The notes: a model not told the origin generated them from the sequence alone. DNA of 64,000 nucleotides from Phycisphaeraceae bacterium (GCA_019636565.1 JAHBXG010000003.1:85530-149529); one strand, 5' to 3'. Shown: positions 53,151-62,499, counted from the stretch's first letter. Translations and numbers: made by a program.

Positions 53151-53507
53151 GTGAAACCCAATCTCCCGCCTCAAGCGGGTTGGCCTTCGGGGGGCCGCAC
53201 CATGCCAAACATCGCGGCAGGAGCGGGCCCAAAGGTCGGCCCGACGCAGTGCCCGGCTTCGAAACGCCTTGTTTCGCAGCACGAGAGACAGGGGCGGCGT
53301 CGGACGCGAGCCTGTCCGAGCACAGCGTACCAACCCCGAACAACCTTGTCAATGTTCGGGGTTTGACCGGAAGACAGTTTTCTGTAAGTCCTTGCCGCAC
53401 ATCGAATTCCATTGTGGAAAACCGAACGCGACCGCAGAATTCCACTGCGGCCGTATCGCCACCTGGAAACGTCTCGACCGTTTCTCCAAACGGGCCCGTA
53501 GCCAAGT
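53151..53507. other. Intergenic region upstream of recA
   Basis: 357 bp. It contains the recA promoter/palindrome above. Upstream of that lies ACAG-TTTT-CTGT at about 53374. The rest codes for nothing convincing; overlapping frames on both strands are GC-rich shadows. The 3' end of the PEP-CTERM gene begins at 53508. Confidence 0.5.
53324..53363 (-). promoter_or_regulatory. recA promoter with operator palindrome around the -35 box
   Basis: On the minus strand TTGACA (53347-53352) and TACGCT (53324-53329) are 17 bases apart. The -35 box is enclosed by an 11-bp inverted repeat, AACCCCGAACA/TGTTCGGGGTT (arms 53332-53342 and 53353-53363). A repressor here would block RNA polymerase. LexA is the natural candidate given recA, but the spacing differs from known LexA boxes (CGAAC-N4-GTTCG), so the identity is inference. 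Confidence 0.65.
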
Positions 53508-54350
53508 TCAGCGGCGGCGGCGGACCGCCACAAGACCGCCGGTCAGCAAACAGAGAAACGCGGCACTCGGCCCCGGGATCACGATCGCAAGCCCACATGC
53601 GTCGTGCATCTTCTCGCTGAAATGCGCCACCAGAGTTGCGACGCCAGTATCCACGTTGAGTGTTGAGATTGTACCGTAATCAAAAACGTTTCCTCCCCCC
53701 ACCACCCACAACGTGCCCAGAAGATCGAAGCACATCGAGTACTTGTTGGGATTTAGTCCCTGCAGCTGGGCGACAACGGACTTCTCTCCCGTCGCCAGAT
53801 CGATCGAATACAACTCATGGCGAAATATCATGTCGATGCCATATGCCTTGCCGTCAGGGCTGATGGCAAAGCCGCTGCAATATCCCGCGGCGTCCGCGCC
53901 GACAAGCGTGTAAGCACCGGTGTTGATGTTCACTTCATAAAGCCACGATTCCTCGATTTCACCCGGGCCGATGTCCGAAGAGTGCAACGCGTACCACTTT
54001 CCGTTGGCACGGTTGTACTGAAGCCCGCCGTCCACGCCACGATCGGCGGAATGGCTGCCGATAAACGATCCTGGCTTGCTCGTGTAATCCCAGACCTCGC
54101 GTGTCGAACGGCTCGTAATCGCGAGCAATCTCGAGCCATCCGCATTGAATGCCATGCCTGTGGTGTCCTTGCTGCCATAAACCCCTTTGTTTGTAAGCTG
54201 GCCTGACATCAGATCGACCGAATACATCTGGCCGGTGGTGATCGGCGGTCCGAGTCGGTCGTAGAAAAGCGCGGTCGGACCGGCGAACGCGCCTTCTCCG
54301 ATACTCGCGCAAGCGCAGGCAATAACACCAAGCAGTCGAAAGTTCGGCAT
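53508..54350 (-). CDS. PEP-CTERM-like exported protein (280 aa)
   Basis: I take ATG at 54350 (MPNFRLLGVIACACASIGEGAFA), giving a clean signal peptide. The mature domain has beta-propeller-like repeats (YSVDLMSGQLTNKG, LYEVNINTGAYTLVGA and LYSIDLATGEKSVVAQLQG), similar to DUF4394/PQQ-like propellers. The C-terminus PGPSAAFLCLLTGGLVAVRRRR is a PGP-type sorting signal. Probably an envelope protein. Upstream frame to 54488 is not supported. Confidence 0.83.
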   Translation of the reverse strand: MPNFRLLGVIACACASIGEGAFAGPTALFYDRLGPPITTGQMYSVDLMSGQLTNKGVYGSKDTTGMAFNADGSRLLAITSRSTREVWDYTSKPGSFIGSHSADRGVDGGLQYNRANGKWYALHSSDIGPGEIEESWLYEVNINTGAYTLVGADAAGYCSGFAISPDGKAYGIDMIFRHELYSIDLATGEKSVVAQLQGLNPNKYSMCFDLLGTLWVVGGGNVFDYGTISTLNVDTGVATLVAHFSEKMHDACGLAIVIPGPSAAFLCLLTGGLVAVRRRR

Positions 54351-54542
54351 GAGATCGCTCCGAATTTGAGATCGCTTCGGCGGCAGCTCTCGGTTCAGCA
54401 CACCTTGCGCTGATCCAGATTCCCGCTCGTCCCGGACCTCGCCGGGGCCCCCGCTTCTCCAATTTGCCATCGGAGCAAGAATGTGCAACCAATCTTCACC
54501 GTTTCCGTAAATATTTACAAGAATGGTGCTGCGCCGCGCGAT

Positions 54543-54944
54543 CTACTTCGCTCCGGGAAACCACTCGGTGTGCATTTCACCGTTGCGACCGAAGTACTGC
54601 ACGCACTTGCCGGACAATTGCACAAAGTATCCGACGCATCCGGCCTCCGTCGCCTGACTCGAAAACTGCGGGAACTTGATCTCGCCCCGCTGCGCCTGGC
54701 GAACGGCGGATTCCACTCCTGCTGCCGAGAATGTCTCCGAGATGGGCATCACTTCGAGTTCGAGCGCAACGACCAGCGAGCTGCCGTCGGGCGCGTAATA
54801 CGTTGCCTCCATGCGCGAGTAGTCCGCGTGATACCGCTCGACCCCGGCCCTGATCAGCCTTCCGACAACATTTCCGAAATCGATCTGACCGGACTTTGAA
54901 AGTGCCGCGCATTCCTGAATGACCTGCTTCTGCTCGCTTTTCAA
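54543..54944 (-). CDS. DUF1398 family protein (133 aa)
   Basis: TTG start at 54944 with GGAG 7 bases upstream. The domain is shown by SAVRQAQRGEIKFPQFSSQA, EAGCVGYFVQLSGKCVQYFGRNG and HTEWFPG, which recalls DUF1398 proteins by memory. A small soluble protein of unknown role, next to the MarR regulator on the same strand. Confidence 0.78.
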   Translation of the reverse strand: MKSEQKQVIQECAALSKSGQIDFGNVVGRLIRAGVERYHADYSRMEATYYAPDGSSLVVALELEVMPISETFSAAGVESAVRQAQRGEIKFPQFSSQATEAGCVGYFVQLSGKCVQYFGRNGEMHTEWFPGAK

Positions 54945-54965
54945 GTGAATTCTCCGGGAAGAGTT

Positions 54966-55436
54966 TCAGTCCACAGGAGCGCCGGATATGCCGCGGCGCT
55001 CAGCAATCTCTCGAAGCAGCGCGGCCAGTTCGCCTCGGCGCTCCGCGCCCAGGAATCCGAACATTTGGGCGTCGTTCTCGTCGGCAAGAGCGGCGAGTTG
55101 GGGCACGAGCCGGCGCCCCGCCGGTGTGAGACTCACGGCTTGGAACCGCCTGTCCTTTTTGTCGATCACGATCCTCGCCATCTCTTTTTCGACGAGACGA
55201 TCGACCAGTTTTGAAACGGCTCCACGCGTCAGCCCGATCTGGTCGGCCAGCCGGCTCGGATTGGCACCGTCCGAATCGAGCAGCGCACGCATGATGACCC
55301 ATTCCGCCACCGTGACGCCCTTGGACTCGACCTTGAGGCGAAACGAATGAGACACGTCGTTTGACACCAGGCGCAGCCAGTACCCAAGGTGAGCGTCGAG
55401 AGGGCTGACGGGTGATGACTTGGCGGCAGAGGGCAT
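54966..55436 (-). CDS. MarR-family transcriptional regulator
   Basis: A 156-residue protein from ATG at 55436. The winged helix-turn-helix has GVTVAEWVIMRALLDSDGANPSRLADQIGLTRGAVSKLVDRLVEKEM followed by DRRFQAVSLTPAGRRL (the wing). It lies 21 bp ahead of the DUF1398 gene, so both are probably co-transcribed. A 20-bp palindrome is located 19-38 bp upstream of its start and is the likely operator. It may be displaced by an aromatic or lipophilic ligand. Confidence 0.92.
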   Translation of the reverse strand: MPSAAKSSPVSPLDAHLGYWLRLVSNDVSHSFRLKVESKGVTVAEWVIMRALLDSDGANPSRLADQIGLTRGAVSKLVDRLVEKEMARIVIDKKDRRFQAVSLTPAGRRLVPQLAALADENDAQMFGFLGAERRGELAALLREIAERRGISGAPVD

Positions 55437-55454
55437 GTTCGGATAATCACCGAA

Positions 55455-55474
55455 ATAGTTTACTAGGAAACTAT
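55455..55474. promoter_or_regulatory. MarR operator-like palindrome
   Basis: Arms ATAGTTT (55455-55461) and AAACTAT (55468-55474) are separated by ACTAGG. It is AT-rich and placed between the MarR gene and the divergent lipoprotein gene at 55609, so the regulator could control itself and the neighbour. Size and symmetry match known MarR sites. Confidence 0.6.
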
Positions 55475-55608
55475 ACCGCACGGGGTGGCCGAAGTCGAGC
55501 AACTTCCCCCCGGCAAAATGCAAACCCGCCGGTCGTCGGTTAAAGTCTGCGCGGCATTTCGCGCCGCGCAAACTCTCCCGCATCCCGTGCCCCCAAGAAG
55601 CCGCCTCC

Positions 55609-56706
55609 ATGCACACTTCCACCCTTCGCACCCTGTTCGCCCGCTCCACGTTCGCATTGGCGCTCCTCGGAGCCATTGTGGCGCTCTCCGGCTGCGCGGC
55701 GGTCGGGCCGGCATCGATCGCCAACGGGCGTGCCGTCTACAACGAGGTGATCAACAGCACCGAAGACGAGCAGCTCCTCAACGTCATTGTGCGCGAGCGC
55801 TACGACCAGACGTTCGGGATGCTCACCGTGGCAAGCGTCACGGCGAGCATCAAGGTCAGTGCCAACGTGAACGGACAGTTCGGAATCGGGCCCAAGGAGA
55901 GCTACGCAGGAAACATCGTTCCGCTTTCCGCAGGGGTTGCGTACGAAGAAAGTCCGACAATCTCCTACATCCCGCTCAGCGGCGAGATGTTCCTCAGCCG
56001 CATGCTCACGCCGATCACGCTCTCGCAGGCGCTACTGCTGCTGGGCGCCGCCGAAGACGAAGTGACGTGGATGCGCCAGTTGTACAAGCGGATCAACGGA
56101 ATCGACAATCCGATCGATGAGCCCGCGCCGGAAAAGCTCGAGAGGTTTTTCGCGCTCCAGGCCAAGTTGCGAAAAGCCGGCGTCACAACAACGGGCCGAT
56201 GTTCGGGAAGCGGATCAGCCGAGCCGGAGTTCTGCGTACGGGTGAGCGGGTACGAAGCGTACAAAGAAGAGGTGCGAGAAATCCTCGACATCCTGGGCAT
56301 CAAGGACGTGGCCGCTGATGGACACGACATCGTGCTTCCCATGAGCGTCAACGACGGGCCCGGAGGCACGAGCATGATCCGCATTCAGCTCCGTTCCGCC
56401 CTGGATGTGATCCGCATCGCGGGCCGGTCGATCGACATCCCCGCCCAGGAAGAGCAGGACGGCGTCGCGCCCACACTCGATTCGACCATTGAAAGCGAAC
56501 ACCGACTGATGACCATTCACACGTCGAAGTCCTACCCGCGAAACGCCGTGGTCGCGATTCCGTTTCGAAACTGGTGGTATTACGTTGACGCAACCGACAC
56601 CCGGAGCAAGCGCGCCTTCAAGATTTTGCGCCTGCTCGTCGGCCTCCGCATGCAGGAGAGCGCCGGCGAACATCCCGGCCCGGTTCTCACGATTCCGGCA
56701 CGATGA
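55609..56706 (+). CDS. Predicted lipoprotein (365 aa)
   Basis: ATG at 55609; hydrophobic signal segment ending in LSGCAAVG (Cys near 29). Mature part has EDEQLLNVIVRERYDQTFGML, PLSAGVAYEESPTISYIPLSGEMFLSRML, EEVREILDILGIKD and FRNWWYYVDATDTRSKRAFKILRLL. No family is recognised. A 7-bp stem-loop (TGCGCGGC/GCCGCGCA, 55548-55570) lies in its leader. Position near a MarR operator hints at co-regulation. Possibly an outer-membrane or envelope component. Confidence 0.82.
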   Translation: MHTSTLRTLFARSTFALALLGAIVALSGCAAVGPASIANGRAVYNEVINSTEDEQLLNVIVRERYDQTFGMLTVASVTASIKVSANVNGQFGIGPKESYAGNIVPLSAGVAYEESPTISYIPLSGEMFLSRMLTPITLSQALLLLGAAEDEVTWMRQLYKRINGIDNPIDEPAPEKLERFFALQAKLRKAGVTTTGRCSGSGSAEPEFCVRVSGYEAYKEEVREILDILGIKDVAADGHDIVLPMSVNDGPGGTSMIRIQLRSALDVIRIAGRSIDIPAQEEQDGVAPTLDSTIESEHRLMTIHTSKSYPRNAVVAIPFRNWWYYVDATDTRSKRAFKILRLLVGLRMQESAGEHPGPVLTIPAR

Positions 56707-56751
56707 CAGAGGCTCGCAATCCGCGGATTGACTCCCGCAACGCGGACGCTC

Positions 56752-57291
56752 TTACGCCGGGTTCAAGTCGCGGTAGTAGTACGTTGTGCCGCACGGCCTT
56801 CCATCCGGGAAGAGGGCAAAGCGCGGCACATCTCCGGCTCTTATCCACCCAAGGTTTTCGTACAACCGTGCCGCGTCCCCACCGGTCACAGCATCGAGCA
56901 CGAGCAGCGTCCTGCCGCAATCGATCGCGGTCGCCTCGGCCGCTTTCATCAGCGAAGCGCCCACGCCGCGTCTGCGCATCCTTCGATGGACGAGCATCTT
57001 GGCAACATCGGCTCGATGCGGCTGATTCTCGGGCAAATCAAGGATCAACTGCACGGTGCCGCACACGCCTTGAGCGTCCTGCGCAACCAGAACGGCGCGC
57101 TCGCCGGCTTCCAGGCGACTCGCCACATTCCGCCAGAAAGCCTCGGCCTTGTCCCGGGAAAGCGGCGACATGAAGCTCACCGACGCGCCGCCCTCCACGC
57201 AATCCACCAGAAGCTCGGCAAGCCCCGCGATTGCCTCATCATCCAGAGTGGAAACGCGGCGAATGTCCCAACCGACCGAGTTCGGCGCCAT
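56752..57291 (-). CDS. GNAT-family N-acetyltransferase (179 aa)
   Basis: The acetyl-CoA motif RRMRRRGVGASLMKAAEATAI (about 102-122) and the preceding ADVAKMLVHR are the GNAT A/B motif; LYENLGWIRAGDVPRFAL is the C-terminal part. Substrate unknown, with an amine-containing small molecule most likely. The gene is convergent with the lipoprotein gene; a perfect palindrome CAATCCGCGGATTG sits between them at 56717. Confidence 0.85.
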   Translation of the reverse strand: MAPNSVGWDIRRVSTLDDEAIAGLAELLVDCVEGGASVSFMSPLSRDKAEAFWRNVASRLEAGERAVLVAQDAQGVCGTVQLILDLPENQPHRADVAKMLVHRRMRRRGVGASLMKAAEATAIDCGRTLLVLDAVTGGDAARLYENLGWIRAGDVPRFALFPDGRPCGTTYYYRDLNPA

Positions 57292-57391
57292 GCCAGCCTC
57301 CTTGCGAACGGTTCACGATATGACGGGATCCTCGCTTCCCCTTCTGCAACAACCGGCTACGCTACGCGCTCGCCCCATACGGATTCCCTCC

Positions 57392-58234
57392 ATGAGATTC
57401 CTCTTCCTTGTCGTGCTCGTCCCGTTGCTCGCGGCGTGCAATCACAACAAATCCTGCTGCACCGCCGAACCCTCATCTCAAGAGACCTTCCCCATGGCAA
57501 CCGAAGGCTTCGTCTTCAAAGAGATCGAGGTCCATGACGCCGGACCCGGCGGCAAGCGCCTTTATGCGGTGTTCATTCCCCGGGGCTACGACCCTTCCAA
57601 GCCCACCCCCACCATCCTGTTTCTGCACGGCAGCGGCGAATCGGGCACCGACGGCCAGAAGCAGATAGCGGTCGGGCTCGGCAGCGCCATCCAACTCAAT
57701 CGCGAAGAGTGGCCCTTCATCGCGATCTTTCCGCAGAAGCCCGATACTCAAAGCCAATGGGTCGATCACAAGCAACTTGTGCTCGATATCGTCGCCAAAA
57801 CGCAAGCCGAGTACAACGTCGACCCCGATCGCCTCTATCTCACCGGCCTTTCGCAGGGCGGCGCGGGAACCTGGGCATTCGGCTCGCTCTATCCCGACAA
57901 GTGGGCCGCCCTCGTTCCGATCTGCGGTTACTACCGAAAAATGGGCGACGAATTCCTGCCGCAGTCGATCGCGATCCGCGTCAAGAGCCTGCCCATCTGG
58001 GCCTTCCACGGCCTGAAGGACGATGTGGTGCCACCGGAACAGACCACGGCCATCGTGGACGCGGTTCAGCAGCGCCAGATCGGCCTGGAAAACTTCGTTC
58101 CCATCAAGGTCACGCTGCTTCCCGAAGCCAACCACAACTCTTGGGATGCGGCGTACCGCAACTTCAACCTCGGACAGTGGTTTTTGCAGTACAAGCGGCA
58201 AAGCGCTGCAAATGGTACCGAGCAAGCCAAGTAG
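57392..58234 (+). CDS. Alpha/beta-hydrolase lipoprotein (280 aa)
   Basis: ATG at 57392. Lipobox LVPLLAACN (Cys near 16). The mature hydrolase has ILFLHGSGESGTDGQ, the nucleophile elbow LSQGGAGTWAFG (Ser), WAFHGLKDDVVPPEQT (Asp) and PEANHNSW (His), a complete serine-hydrolase triad. Related to dienelactone-hydrolase or PHB-depolymerase-like esterases. It is probably anchored on a membrane outside the cytosol. Substrate unknown. Confidence 0.85.
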   Translation: MRFLFLVVLVPLLAACNHNKSCCTAEPSSQETFPMATEGFVFKEIEVHDAGPGGKRLYAVFIPRGYDPSKPTPTILFLHGSGESGTDGQKQIAVGLGSAIQLNREEWPFIAIFPQKPDTQSQWVDHKQLVLDIVAKTQAEYNVDPDRLYLTGLSQGGAGTWAFGSLYPDKWAALVPICGYYRKMGDEFLPQSIAIRVKSLPIWAFHGLKDDVVPPEQTTAIVDAVQQRQIGLENFVPIKVTLLPEANHNSWDAAYRNFNLGQWFLQYKRQSAANGTEQAK

Positions 58235-58288
58235 CAATGAGTCGTCAGAGGTCAGCGATCCGATACGGGCATTCAGCGATTTCTGGAA

Positions 58289-59203
58289 TCACTGAGCGCG
58301 GGCCGCGCGAATTGCCGGCGTGATGGACGGCCGGTAGTCCAGCAGCGCCCGCCCGCCATCATGCTCGTTCAGCTTGATCGCAAAGTCGTCGGTCGTATCC
58401 GAAAATGTGACGATGGTGCGGTGTATTTCGAGCGGCTCGTCGAGGCGCTGCACGAGTCCGACCTCTGTTGAGAATGCGAGCCGATATCCCGCCGCTTTCG
58501 CCGCCTCCACCTCGCGCTCGGCGAAGTCGCCGAACGGATATGCCAGCGCCGTAACCGGTTTTCCGAGCTTGGCTTCGAGAATCCTTCGCGACTCGGTCAG
58601 TTCGCTCCGCAGCGCATCGGGTTCCAGGCGCGGCAGCGACGGGTGCGAAACCGTGTGGCTCTCGATGTCCATCCCGTCGTCTTGCATCCGGCAAACATCC
58701 GCCCACGACATCGAATTGCCGGGCTCTTCGCCGATCACGCCGGTGTGGACAAAGAACACCCCCACCATGCCCCGCGCCTTCAGCGAGGGATACGCAATCG
58801 AGAACTGCGTTTCCCAGCCGTCGTCGAAGGTCAGCATGACCGATCTCGGCGGAAGCGGCTCGCCCGTTTGCATCGCGCAGTCAAGCGTCCGCGTGTCGAT
58901 CGTGGTGTAACCGTTCTGCTGTAAATAGTCGAGTTGCTTCTCGAACTCGACGGGTGAGACCGCGAATCGCAGCGAAGCCGCATCCGCCAGGCCCGGCCCC
59001 GGTTCGCGCACATGGTGATACATCATCACCGGAACCACGAGTGATTCAGGCGGAGCCTTGGCGTGCGACGGAGATTCCGCGCCGAGCAGCAAAGCTGCGG
59101 CGTGCGCCAGCACCGAAATGGACACAAGAACTCCGATCACGAGCCATCGACCATACCGGCCGCTCCCTCCACGGTCTACACCCCAATTCGAGGAAACCCG
59201 CAA
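58289..59203 (-). CDS. Polysaccharide deacetylase family protein (304 aa)
   Basis: An N-terminal membrane anchor near 20-42, then the NodB fold: VPVMMYHHV, MLTFDDGWETQF (metal/catalytic Asp), DIESHTVSHPSLPRL (metal His), TALAYPFGDFAEREVEAAKAAGY. It acts on cell-wall or exopolysaccharide N-acetyl groups. The frame starts with TTG at 59203 and no ribosome site is visible, so the start is uncertain. Convergent with the hydrolase upstream. Confidence 0.88.
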   Translation of the reverse strand: MRVSSNWGVDRGGSGRYGRWLVIGVLVSISVLAHAAALLLGAESPSHAKAPPESLVVPVMMYHHVREPGPGLADAASLRFAVSPVEFEKQLDYLQQNGYTTIDTRTLDCAMQTGEPLPPRSVMLTFDDGWETQFSIAYPSLKARGMVGVFFVHTGVIGEEPGNSMSWADVCRMQDDGMDIESHTVSHPSLPRLEPDALRSELTESRRILEAKLGKPVTALAYPFGDFAEREVEAAKAAGYRLAFSTEVGLVQRLDEPLEIHRTIVTFSDTTDDFAIKLNEHDGGRALLDYRPSITPAIRAARAQ

Positions 59204-59207
59204 AAAG

Positions 59208-59236
59208 AAAGGGGCCGGATCGGCTCCGGCCCCTTT
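59208..59236 (-). terminator. Terminator of the prolyl oligopeptidase gene
   Basis: A perfect 12-bp stem AAAGGGGCCGGA/TCCGGCCCCTTT with a 5-base loop, followed on the minus strand by CTTTTTG. It lies 31 bp past the stop of the prolyl oligopeptidase gene. The next gene in the same direction starts inside it, so the polysaccharide deacetylase must have its own start signal. Confidence 0.85.
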
Positions 59237-59267
59237 TCGTGCGTTCTTCGCTCAGCCGGCGACGGGC

Positions 59268-61460
59268 TTAATTTTCGCCTTCAAGCATCCCCAGTTGCCA
59301 CATCAGGAACATCCGCTGATCCACCAGATCGCGCATGCGGAGGTTGAGTGGCTTGCCCTGTCCGTGCCCTGCTTCCTTGTCGCCCCAATAAAGGATCGGC
59401 AGGCCGCTGCTTGTCGCATCGCGGAGCGCCGCGACGAACTTCCGGGCGTGAAGCGGATGCACCCGTGCATCGTGCTCTCCCGCCGTCACCAGCACCGCCG
59501 GGTAGGCCGTGCCCTTCTTGACATTCTGATAGGGCGAGTACTTGCGGATGAACTCGAACTGCTCCTTGTTCTCCGCGCTGCCGTACTCCGGCACCCAGTA
59601 GCGCGCCATGAGGAAGTTCTGGAACCGCACCATATCGATCAGCGGCACAAGGCACAGAGCCGCCTTGCAAAGGTCGGGACGCTGCGTCACGAACGACCCC
59701 ACCAGCAATCCGCCCTGCGAGCCGCCCATCACCGCCAGTTTTTTGGGGTTGGTGTAGTTGCTGTTGATCAGATGCTCGGCCGCGGCCTGGAAATCGTCCC
59801 ACGTGTTCTGCTTCTGATCCAGTTTCCCGGCTTCGTGCCATGCCGTTCCGAATTCGCCGCCGCCGCGCAGGTTGGCCACGGCGTAAACGCCGCCCGCATC
59901 AAACCACTGGAAGTTCGTCGCGCTGAAACTCGGCGTCATCGACTGCATGAACCCGCCGTAACCGTAGAGGATGGTCGGGTTGTTCCCGTCGAGTTTCAGA
60001 CCCTTCTTGTGAACGATGAACATCGGGATGCGAGCACCACCGGATGAGCTGAACCACTCCTGCTTGACTTCCACCGTGCTGGGATCAACCGGGACTTCCG
60101 GGCGCTCCCAGAGTTCCGGCTGCGCATCGGGCTTGGTCAGATCGACCCGGAAGATGCTGGTCGGGTAGTTGTAACTGGTGAAAGACAGGAACGCTTCGTC
60201 GCGATCCTCTTCGGTTGCGATTCCGGCACTGCCGATTCCCGGCAGTTTCAGGCTGCCCATGGGCTTGCCAGCGTGATCAAACACCTCGATCGCGCTGCTC
60301 GCATTCTTGAGATATGTCGCGGCAAGCCGATTCTTCGAGACGCTCACACCAGTCAGGCTCGCGTCCTTGCGCTCCGGGATGATTTCTTTCCAATTCGCAC
60401 GCGCAGGGTTGTTCAGATCGATCGCGAAGACACGGCCATTGGGCGCGTCCAGCGTGGTCTGGAGGAACATCGTGTCGCCGATGATGTCCCCGCCGGCGGA
60501 GGCCTTCTCGCCGACCAGAATATCAACCTTGTTGACCTTTCCGGTCTTCTTGAAGTTCTCAAAATCAGCGACCCACAAGTCGTTGTTCCGCGTGTCGGTC
60601 GCGTAGCTCAACGCAAGCCACTTGCCGTCACGATCGAGGTCGCCCCCGGGGCCGTACGTGGTGGCGAGTTTCGCATTTTCCTCAGTCGTGAACTGACGCA
60701 TGATCGTCTGCGCCTTGCTCAGATCCTGATCAATGCCGATGAACATCACCTGACCGCTATACGGGTTGTTGGCGTCGGCGAGGTTGCGGTAGACCACACC
60801 AGAACCGTCGGGCAGCCAGCTCACGCTGCTGACCTTGTTCGGGATGCTGAATTCGCTCTTCTTTCCGCTGTCAACGTCGATGATGTGCAGCGTCGCGTTC
60901 TCATCGCCCGCGCGATACGTGCCATACGCCACCTTCTTGCCATCCAGGCTGGGCACATACCACGTGATCGTCACGAGACCGCTCGGGTCGATCGTGGCCG
61001 GGTCGAGAATGAGCTTGGTCTCGCCCTTGTACCCGTCGCGGTAGTACACCAGCGGCTGGTTCTGGCTTGCTTCGCGCTTGCTGAAGAAATACCGGTTGCC
61101 GCGCATCCGGGGTGATGAAATCGAACCAACTTCCATCAGCGGGCGGATCTTTTCTTCAACGGCCTTGCGGCCCGGCAGGTTGTCGAGCACGCTCCGTGTA
61201 TATGCGTTCTGCGCGTCGGTCCACGCTGCGACCTCGGACGTCTCCTTGCCCATGTTCTTCGGGTCTGCGTTGTCCCCTTCCAGCCAGCGGTAGTTGTCCA
61301 CGTATTCGATGCCAAAGATCTCGTCCTTGACCGGCTGTTGCTTCGTCGGAGGAGGTGCGGGCAGCTCGCCTCCAGCAAACACCGAAAGCGGCAGCGCCAA
61401 TCCGGCAGCCACCACCGAGCCCAATGCCAACCGTCCCAGCAAACGCGATTGCAATTTCAT
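59268..61460 (-). CDS. Prolyl oligopeptidase (family S9A)
   Basis: A 730-residue protein from ATG at 61460. A signal peptide (RLALGSVVAAGLALPLSVFAGG) suggests export. The N-terminal propeller domain opens with EYVDNYRWLEGDN. The peptidase domain carries GGSQGGLLVGSF (catalytic Ser), LYGYGGFMQSMTPSF, and VTAGEHDARVHPLHARKFVAAL (Asp/His). It cleaves short peptides after proline. Monocistronic; ends in a strong terminator. Confidence 0.95.
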   Translation of the reverse strand: MKLQSRLLGRLALGSVVAAGLALPLSVFAGGELPAPPPTKQQPVKDEIFGIEYVDNYRWLEGDNADPKNMGKETSEVAAWTDAQNAYTRSVLDNLPGRKAVEEKIRPLMEVGSISSPRMRGNRYFFSKREASQNQPLVYYRDGYKGETKLILDPATIDPSGLVTITWYVPSLDGKKVAYGTYRAGDENATLHIIDVDSGKKSEFSIPNKVSSVSWLPDGSGVVYRNLADANNPYSGQVMFIGIDQDLSKAQTIMRQFTTEENAKLATTYGPGGDLDRDGKWLALSYATDTRNNDLWVADFENFKKTGKVNKVDILVGEKASAGGDIIGDTMFLQTTLDAPNGRVFAIDLNNPARANWKEIIPERKDASLTGVSVSKNRLAATYLKNASSAIEVFDHAGKPMGSLKLPGIGSAGIATEEDRDEAFLSFTSYNYPTSIFRVDLTKPDAQPELWERPEVPVDPSTVEVKQEWFSSSGGARIPMFIVHKKGLKLDGNNPTILYGYGGFMQSMTPSFSATNFQWFDAGGVYAVANLRGGGEFGTAWHEAGKLDQKQNTWDDFQAAAEHLINSNYTNPKKLAVMGGSQGGLLVGSFVTQRPDLCKAALCLVPLIDMVRFQNFLMARYWVPEYGSAENKEQFEFIRKYSPYQNVKKGTAYPAVLVTAGEHDARVHPLHARKFVAALRDATSSGLPILYWGDKEAGHGQGKPLNLRMRDLVDQRMFLMWQLGMLEGEN

Positions 61461-61605
61461 CGAGTTTCTCCCGCCCAATGAATACCCGGTGGGCGCCCGG
61501 ACCGCGCAGGAACCGCGGCAGCAGATAGTCTATCTACCGCCCCCCGCATTCCGGGATGCAATTCCCATGCCAGCGAAGGGCAATTCCAAATTGCGGCCCC
61601 ACCCG

Positions 61606-62499
61606 CTATTTCGTGGGCTTGATCGCCAGAATCGAGCAAGCGGCAGCCTTCAGCACCCGCTCGGCTGTCGACCCGAGCACCCGCTCCCGCAGGTTGGTTT
61701 CTCCCCGCGTCCCAAGGACCAGAAGGTCCGCCCCGGATGTCTTCGCAAACTCGGCCAGCGCCCGCCCGTGCGTCCCGGAGCCGACGACATGCAACTTGGG
61801 CTTCAGGCCCGCGGCACTCGTCGCCTTGGCCACGAACCCCTCGAGATTCTGCTTCGCATGAGCCTCGTCATTCCCCACGGCTTGAATCCACGATTCAACA
61901 ACGCTCGAGAAGAAGGGGAACACGTTGGTGACACCGTGATAAACATGCAGCACGTGCAGTGCGGCGTGATCGCTCGCCGCGATCTCCGCGGCTTTTTCGA
62001 GCGCACGCCTCGAAGTCTCGGAGAAATCGACGCACGCCAGAACCGACTTGAACGGCCCGCGCTGCGTATCACGCACCAGCAGCACATCGCAACCGGCGTG
62101 GCGAACGCACCCCGACGCCATAGTCCCGATCCCAACATCCGGCTTCCTCTCACCGAACGCTCCGAGCACGAGAAGCCCTGCGCCCACCTTGTCCGCGTAT
62201 CGCATCGTGCCTTCAACCCGTTCGTTCACTTCGACGTGGATTGCCAGTGCAGCAGCACCCGGAACTTTCGCGCGAAATGCCTCCCAGCCCCGCTTGGCAT
62301 CCGCGATCAGTGGCTCGCGAATGCCCGCACGAACGGTCGAAGGCGTCTTCTCGATCTCGATCACGAAACCGGTGTCGAGAATGCAAACAGGATGGACCGC
62401 TCCGCCATGGGCTGTCGCTAATCGGATTGCCTGCGAAAGGGCGGCCCCGCTGCAGTCCGAGAAATCGACTCCGGCGACGACGTTCTCAAGCCATTTCAT
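61606..62499 (-). CDS. Universal stress protein with two UspA domains
   Basis: A 297-residue tandem UspA protein. Domain 1 spans about 1-145 and domain 2 about 152-297. The second domain holds GTRGETNLRERVLGSTAERVLKAA, the ATP-binding G-2x-G-9x-G-S/T motif; in the first, GAFGERKPDVGIGTMASGCV is a degraded version. It is cytosolic and responds to stress by nucleotide binding. Possibly regulates neighbouring genes, but no evidence of operon structure. Confidence 0.92.
   Translation of the reverse strand: MKWLENVVAGVDFSDCSGAALSQAIRLATAHGGAVHPVCILDTGFVIEIEKTPSTVRAGIREPLIADAKRGWEAFRAKVPGAAALAIHVEVNERVEGTMRYADKVGAGLLVLGAFGERKPDVGIGTMASGCVRHAGCDVLLVRDTQRGPFKSVLACVDFSETSRRALEKAAEIAASDHAALHVLHVYHGVTNVFPFFSSVVESWIQAVGNDEAHAKQNLEGFVAKATSAAGLKPKLHVVGSGTHGRALAEFAKTSGADLLVLGTRGETNLRERVLGSTAERVLKAAACSILAIKPTK

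Noticed and set aside
56717..56730. CAATCCGCGGATTG perfect palindrome between two convergent genes as an operator
   Set aside because: It has no T-run and no promoter beside it, and lies at convergent gene ends; chance or a weak terminator is more likely.
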